Origin: Pedobacter cryoconitis
GTDB taxonomy: Bacteria; Bacteroidota; Bacteroidia; Sphingobacteriales; Sphingobacteriaceae
Direction of reading: 5' to 3'
Length of the DNA stretch: 64,000 nt
Assembly (NCBI RefSeq): GCF_003259615.1
Contig: NZ_QLLR01000029.1
Span: forward strand, 18,194-82,193
Positions within the stretch are counted from its first letter, which is position 1. Each line of letters begins with the position of its first letter. This document shows positions 59,689 to 64,000 of the stretch, piece after piece. The notes beneath the pieces are model-generated. The model saw nothing but the letters and a program-made list of their open reading frames with translations. It was not told where the DNA came from and did not search any database. A program made the translations under genes and the position numbers.

Positions 59689-60780
59689 TTAGACAAGGAA
59701 ACCGCCTCCCAGGAGGTCGTTTCCTTCGTAGAAAACAGCAGATTGTCCAGGTGCAATCGCAGATACATTATGATCAAATACCACGCGCATTCTGTCTTTT
59801 TCCTGAACGATGGTACTTAGCATACCAGCATCTTTATAACGTATTTTGGTAATCACATTATCCATTGGTTCATAAATATTGTCATATTTAATCAGGTTAA
59901 TGTTACGTACCATAGCTTCACTTCTTTCCAGTTCTTCGGCTCTGCCCAGCATAACTGTATTACTTTCCGGAAGGATTTGAGTCACAAACATAGGCTCACC
60001 AAAAGCGATGCCCAGTCCTTTACGCTGTCCGATGGTATAAAAAGGATAGCCTTTATGTTGTCCAACGATCATTCCGTCACTGGTGATGAAATTTCCACCT
60101 GCTACACGATCTTCCAGATCTTCTACTTTATGTTTTAAGAACGAACGGTAATCATTTTCAGGTACGAAACAGATTTCATAGCTCTCGCTCTTTTTTGCCA
60201 GTTCTTCCTGTCCCATGTCCAGCGCCATTTGTCTGATGTCAGCTTTGGCGAAAGACCCTAAAGGAAATTGCGTACGTGCCAGGTTTTCCTGAGAAACACC
60301 CCATAACACATAAGACTGATCTTTATTTTCATCCAGTCCTTTAGAAATTACATGTCTGCCGTTCTCATGTTGTCTGACGTTTGCATAATGACCAGTTGCA
60401 ATAAATTCGCAGTCCAGTTTATTTGCACGTTTCAGCAACGCTTCCCATTTGATGTGGGTATTACATAACACGCACGGATTAGGTGTGCGGCCTGCAAGAT
60501 ATTCGTCAACAAAATTATCAATTACATAATCACCAAATTCTTCTCTGATGTCTAATATATAATGTGGAAAGCCATAATTAACTGCTAAGGTACGGGCATC
60601 ATTGATACTGTCCAGACTGCAGCAACCGGTTTCTTTACTACTGCTTCCTGATGTGGCATAGTCCCAGGTCTTCATCGTTAAACCGATAACTTCATACCCT
60701 TGTTCGTGTAACATTACTGCTGCTACTGAACTATCTACACCGCCACTCATGGCTACCAGAATTCTACCCCTTTTACTCAT
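59689..60780 (-). CDS. mnmA: tRNA-specific 2-thiouridylase MnmA
   Basis: A 363-residue enzyme that thiolates U34 in tRNA-Lys, -Glu and -Gln. It has the PP-loop AMSGGVDSSVAA, the catalytic Cys in NPCVLCNTHIKW and the second Cys in SYEICFVPENDYRSF. The target tRNA-Lys(UUU) is encoded about 2.7 kb away. It converges on the metallophosphatase with a six-base gap. Confidence 0.98.
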   Translation of the reverse strand: MSKRGRILVAMSGGVDSSVAAVMLHEQGYEVIGLTMKTWDYATSGSSSKETGCCSLDSINDARTLAVNYGFPHYILDIREEFGDYVIDNFVDEYLAGRTPNPCVLCNTHIKWEALLKRANKLDCEFIATGHYANVRQHENGRHVISKGLDENKDQSYVLWGVSQENLARTQFPLGSFAKADIRQMALDMGQEELAKKSESYEICFVPENDYRSFLKHKVEDLEDRVAGGNFITSDGMIVGQHKGYPFYTIGQRKGLGIAFGEPMFVTQILPESNTVMLGRAEELERSEAMVRNINLIKYDNIYEPMDNVITKIRYKDAGMLSTIVQEKDRMRVVFDHNVSAIAPGQSAVFYEGNDLLGGGFLV

Positions 60781-60797
60781 TGTATTTTAATATGAGA

Positions 60798-60805
60798 CAA
60801 AAATA
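60798..60805 (-). promoter_or_regulatory. -7 promoter element of mnmA
   Basis: The minus strand reads TATTTTTG, matching TAnnTTTG, 17 bases before the ATG. Confidence 0.45.
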
Positions 60806-60965
60806 ACTGATTTTAGTTAAAGATTCATTTTTTAAGGAGTCAGATCCTTGTAAAAAGGTAAATGAATTGTATGATTAAACGATATAGCACATATGATACA
60901 GCGTTTTACAATCTTATGTGATATATTAGGGCTTTAATAAAAAACAAACCAAAACAGACTAATTG

Positions 60966-63248
60966 ATGAAGAAATTTCTATTTTACAGTATTTTATTTAT
61001 TCCTTTTATCGGTAATGCGCAGCAAGATCTTGCTAAATATGTGAAGCCAATTATTGGAACGCAGAAAATGGGGCATACTTATCCGGGGGCAGTAGTTCCA
61101 TTCGGTGCTGTTCAGTTGAGTCCGGAAACGGATACGTTATCGTATGAGCTGAACGGAAAATATAATGGCGATGTCTATAAATATTGTGCGGGTTACCGTT
61201 ATGAAGATAAAACGATAGTTGGATTTAGCCATACGCATTTCAGCGGATCTGGCCATTCAGACCTTGGAGATTTCCTGATTATGCCTACGCAGGGGAAATT
61301 GCAATTAAATCCAGGCGTGGCTTCTGATCCTAAGGGTGGATTCCGTTCTGCTTTTTCGCATAAGAATGAGGTTGCAGAAGCAGGTTATTACAAAGTTAAA
61401 TTGGACGATGATAACATTCTTGCGGAATTAACGGCTTCAAAAAGAGTAGGTATGCACCAGTATACTTTCCCTAAATCTGATCAGTCGCATATTATTCTGG
61501 ATCTGATGGCAGGTATTTACAACTATGAAGATAAGAATGTATGGACTTATGTGCGTGTAGTCAATGATTCATTGGTAACCGGATACCGTCAGACTAATGG
61601 CTGGGCAAGAACAAGAACAGTTTATTTTGCGATGTCATTCTCTAAGCCATTTGTAAAATATGGTCAGAAAAACTATGACCGCAAACAGGCTTATAAAGGA
61701 TTCTGGGGTAAGTTTGACCAGACAAAGAACTTCCCGGAAATTGCTGGTAAACAGATAAGAATGTATTTTGACTTTAAAACTGAGGATCAGGAAAAAGTAA
61801 AGATCAAGTTTGCATTATCTCCGGTAAGCCAGGAAAATGCTTTGGAAAATATGCGTGCTGAGATACCGGGATGGGATTTTGAGCAGGTTAAAAAACAAGC
61901 AAAAGAGGAATGGAATAAGGAATTGAATAAGATTACTGTCAATACATCAGAAGATGATAAGGTGAATTTTTATACCGCAATGTATCATGCTTTTATCAAT
62001 CCGACAGTTTATACCGATGTAAATGGTCAATATAAAGGATTGGATCAGGGGATTCATGAAGCGAAAGGTTTTACAAATTACACAACTTTCTCACTTTGGG
62101 ATACTTACAGAGCATTACATCCATTCTTTAATTTAATTCAGCCTTCACGTAATAATGATATGGTGAAGTCTATGATGGCGCATTATGATCAGAATTCTTT
62201 GAAGATGCTGCCGATCTGGTCACATTATGCAAATGATAATTGGTGTATGAGTGGTTATCACAGTGTTTCTGTAGTTACTGACGCAATTATTAAGGGTGTT
62301 TATACTGGTGATCCTGAGGCAGCGCTTGCAGCTTGTATTGTGACTTCTAACCACAGGGATTATGAAGGTATAGGAGACTATATTGATAAAGGATTTATTC
62401 CTGCTGAGAAAAGCGGTGTTTCCATTTCAAATACGTTGGAATATGCTTATGATGATTGGTGTATCGCCCAATTAGCTAAAAAATTGAATAAACAGGATGT
62501 TTACCAGGAATACATGAAACGTTCTGGAAACTGGGAGAACAATTTTGATCCTTCAACAGGATTTATGCGCGCTAAAATGGCTGATGGTACTTTCCAGAAG
62601 AAATTTGATGTGATGAGTACACATGGTCAGGGCTTTATTGAGGGTAATTCATGGAACTATAGTTTCTTTGTTCCGCAGAATCCAAAATTACTGATTGAAC
62701 GTATGGGAGGGAAGCAGAAGTTTACAAACAGGCTGGATACCTTATTTACAATGCACTTGCCGGATGAGTTTTTTGCGGATACGGAAGATATTACCAGAGA
62801 GGGAATTGTTGGAGGTTATGTACACGGTAATGAGCCGGCGCACCATGTGGCTTATTTGTACAACTGGACGGATCAGCCTTGGAAAACTCAATCCAGAATA
62901 AGAATGATCTTGAAAATGCAATATAAAAATACGCCTGATGGTTTAGGTGGAAATGATGATTGCGGACAGATGAGTGCGTGGTATTTATTCTCTTCACTGG
63001 GTTTTTATCCTGTAGCACCTGGTTCTGATGAATATTCTTTAGGTAGCCCTGCCGTGAAGTCTGCGGTATTGAAACTGGAGAATGGAAAAACGTTTACGGT
63101 GGATGCAATTAATCAGAGTGATAAAAATGTATATGTACAAAAGGTTTTACTGAATGGTAAGGCGATAACTACGCATACGATTAAGCATGCTGATATTACA
63201 GATGGAGGTAAACTGACATTTTATATGAGTAGTAAACCGGCAAAATAG
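60966..63248 (+). CDS. GH92 family alpha-mannosidase
   Basis: A 760-residue secreted glycoside hydrolase (signal peptide 1-19, ending GNAQ). GH92 enzymes are calcium-dependent exo-alpha-mannosidases. Family motifs include GTQKMGHTYPGAVVPFG, GFSHTHFSGSGHSDLG, FSLWDTYRALHP, GYVHGNEPAHHVAYLYNW (with the conserved Glu) and GNDDCGQMSAWYLFSSLGFY. It probably trims N-glycan or yeast mannan mannose. No TonB/SusD genes or other glycosidases adjoin it, so it is not in a polysaccharide utilisation locus. ATG 60966 is preferred over the TTG just before it. Confidence 0.96.
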   Translation: MKKFLFYSILFIPFIGNAQQDLAKYVKPIIGTQKMGHTYPGAVVPFGAVQLSPETDTLSYELNGKYNGDVYKYCAGYRYEDKTIVGFSHTHFSGSGHSDLGDFLIMPTQGKLQLNPGVASDPKGGFRSAFSHKNEVAEAGYYKVKLDDDNILAELTASKRVGMHQYTFPKSDQSHIILDLMAGIYNYEDKNVWTYVRVVNDSLVTGYRQTNGWARTRTVYFAMSFSKPFVKYGQKNYDRKQAYKGFWGKFDQTKNFPEIAGKQIRMYFDFKTEDQEKVKIKFALSPVSQENALENMRAEIPGWDFEQVKKQAKEEWNKELNKITVNTSEDDKVNFYTAMYHAFINPTVYTDVNGQYKGLDQGIHEAKGFTNYTTFSLWDTYRALHPFFNLIQPSRNNDMVKSMMAHYDQNSLKMLPIWSHYANDNWCMSGYHSVSVVTDAIIKGVYTGDPEAALAACIVTSNHRDYEGIGDYIDKGFIPAEKSGVSISNTLEYAYDDWCIAQLAKKLNKQDVYQEYMKRSGNWENNFDPSTGFMRAKMADGTFQKKFDVMSTHGQGFIEGNSWNYSFFVPQNPKLLIERMGGKQKFTNRLDTLFTMHLPDEFFADTEDITREGIVGGYVHGNEPAHHVAYLYNWTDQPWKTQSRIRMILKMQYKNTPDGLGGNDDCGQMSAWYLFSSLGFYPVAPGSDEYSLGSPAVKSAVLKLENGKTFTVDAINQSDKNVYVQKVLLNGKAITTHTIKHADITDGGKLTFYMSSKPAK

Positions 63249-63265
63249 GGCTGGTTTTATGAATG

Positions 63266-63306
63266 AAACAGGGCAGGGGTATTATTATCCTTGCCCTGTT
63301 TTGGTT
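63266..63306 (+). terminator. Intrinsic terminator after the mannosidase gene
   Basis: A stem of about 13 base pairs (63266-63278 with 63289-63301, one G-T pair) and a 10-base loop, ending in a T-rich stretch. Confidence 0.85.
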
Positions 63307-63384
63307 TTAAAGGGTTTGCAGTGAAATTAATGCTATTGAAAAACAGCTTGTTGACTAATTAAAGGCATTTTATTTTCAAAGGGA

Positions 63385-63415
63385 TTTGCATGTTAATATT
63401 AAATTTCTACCTTTG
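63385..63415 (+). promoter_or_regulatory. Consensus promoter of tRNA-Lys
   Basis: TTTG (63385-63388), exactly 19 bases, then TACCTTTG (63408-63415): a full Bacteroidota promoter about 21 bases before the tRNA. Confidence 0.8.
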
Positions 63416-63436
63416 CAGTCCTTCAAAAAAGGAATT

Positions 63437-63509
63437 GATTCCGTAGCTCAGCTGGTAGAGCATTACACTTTTAATGTAGTGGTCCTGGGTTCGAATCCCA
63501 GCGGGATCA
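63437..63509 (+). tRNA. tRNA-Lys(UUU)
   Basis: A 73-base cloverleaf. The acceptor stem GATTCCG pairs with CGGGATC (one G-T pair), the D stem is GCTC/GAGC, the anticodon arm is TTACA-CTTTTAA-TGTAG with anticodon TTT, and the T arm contains GGTTCGAATCC. The CCA end is not encoded, as usual in this phylum. It is a target of MnmA. Confidence 0.97.
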
Positions 63510-63511
63510 CG

Positions 63512-63538
63512 AAAGCCTCAATGCAAATTGAGGCTTTT
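63512..63538 (+). terminator. Intrinsic terminator after tRNA-Lys
   Basis: An 11-base perfect stem (63512-63522 with 63527-63537), GCAA tetraloop and a short T run, three bases after the tRNA. Confidence 0.85.
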
Positions 63539-63750
63539 CGCGTTAAAAAATATTTCTTCATTTTCCAACTTTACCTTGATTTCCCGGATCAAGTCATAAA
63601 CTTGTGGATCAGGGATTAAATTTCAAGTTTTGGGTTTGATATTTTTTAGTTCAAAGCAGCTGGTTACGATTCTTTAATAAGCTGATTCCGGATCAAGCAA
63701 AAAAGTTGGGGATTTGATAAGTTTCATTAATTTTGTTAAATATCATTATT

Positions 63751-64000
63751 TTGGACACCTCAATACTATCATTAATATTACCAGAAGGCTTAACCGAATA
63801 CTTTGAGCTGGATAAGTTCGAGTTTAGCGAAGGCTCATATCATATTTATCTTTTAGAAAAAAACATACATCCCAAGGAATATTCAGGTGAAAAGCTACTT
63901 TCTAAGGGTTTTTTCGATGAGATCACTGTTCGTGACTTTCCTTTACGCGGCAAGCCCTGCTTTTTGAAGTTAAAGCGACGTAAGTGGCAGAATGCTAGCA
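63751..64000 (+). mobile_element. Insertion-sequence transposase, N-terminal region, cut by the window end
   Basis: From TTG 63751 the frame stays open for 83 codons to the window edge. The sequence (LILPEGLTEYFELDKFEF, IYLLEKNIHPKEY, KGFFDEITVRDFPLRGK, KLKRRKW) matches from memory the N-terminal region annotated in Bacteroidota as ISAon1-type transposase. In such elements this part is often separated from the catalytic part by a frameshift. No ATG is available. The left inverted repeat could not be defined; it should lie between the tRNA terminator and 63750. The decameric sequence CCGGATCAAG occurs at 63584-63593 and 63688-63697. Confidence 0.7.

Overview
The window looks like a chromosomal segment of a Bacteroidota organism, most probably of the Sphingobacteriaceae (Pedobacter-like). 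The evidence is low to moderate GC, two TonB-dependent receptors with N-terminal carboxypeptidase-regulatory domains, a DUF4249 lipoprotein, a GH92 mannosidase, an OmpA/PD40 protein, and many promoters with the Bacteroidota -7 element TAnnTTTG instead of a sigma70 -10 box. Genes lie on both strands in short operons. The assignment rests on protein families and promoter signature, not on a database search.

Layout. 0-5.4 kb: a cut-off secreted protein, a TonB receptor, a hot-dog thioesterase, and an arsenic operon on the minus strand (arsR, a DUF6428 Cys-rich protein, arsC, acr3) with two nearly identical ArsR-type palindromes. 5.4-9 kb: an Lrp/AsnC regulator divergent from a PLP-dependent histidine decarboxylase, separated by an array of TTACTGAA-like half-sites; then a PAP2 phosphatase and a P-loop NTPase/GNAT fusion. 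9-15.5 kb: a soluble PAS histidine kinase, a TonB receptor/DUF4249 pair and a DUF3347 lipoprotein. 15.5-28.6 kb: housekeeping and metabolism (citrate synthase, aspartyl protease with PDZ, 2OG oxygenase, panE-like reductase, nucleoside transporter, bifunctional nuclease, ETF, chromate transporter, dnaB, rlmB).

28.6-45.3 kb: envelope sugar genes (manC, kdsD, kdsA) around recQ, an OmpA/PD40 protein, queE, a Rieske protein, a minus-strand run of asparaginase, cutC, lepA and folD, a methionine aminotransferase/omega-amidase pair, a queuosine-precursor transporter and an RRM protein. 45.4-57.1 kb: lysoplasmalogenase, then topA, an unknown gene, a thioester-containing alpha-2-macroglobulin and PBP1C. 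57.3-64 kb: glutathione peroxidase, a 5'-nucleotidase split into two genes, mnmA, a GH92 mannosidase, tRNA-Lys(UUU), and the 5' part of an insertion-sequence transposase cut by the window end.

Functional links. The ars genes form a complete sensing, reduction and efflux path. KdsD and KdsA are both in the KDO pathway for lipopolysaccharide. The aminotransferase and omega-amidase can together regenerate methionine from its keto acid using glutamine. QueE and the YhhQ-type transporter both feed queuosine synthesis. PBP1C and the macroglobulin form the known periplasmic repair/defence pair. No CRISPR array, prophage or obvious new defence island is visible. The least explained material is regulatory (the Lrp-site array, the paired ars palindromes, dyads placed over promoters, very short leaders) and a few small or fused proteins.
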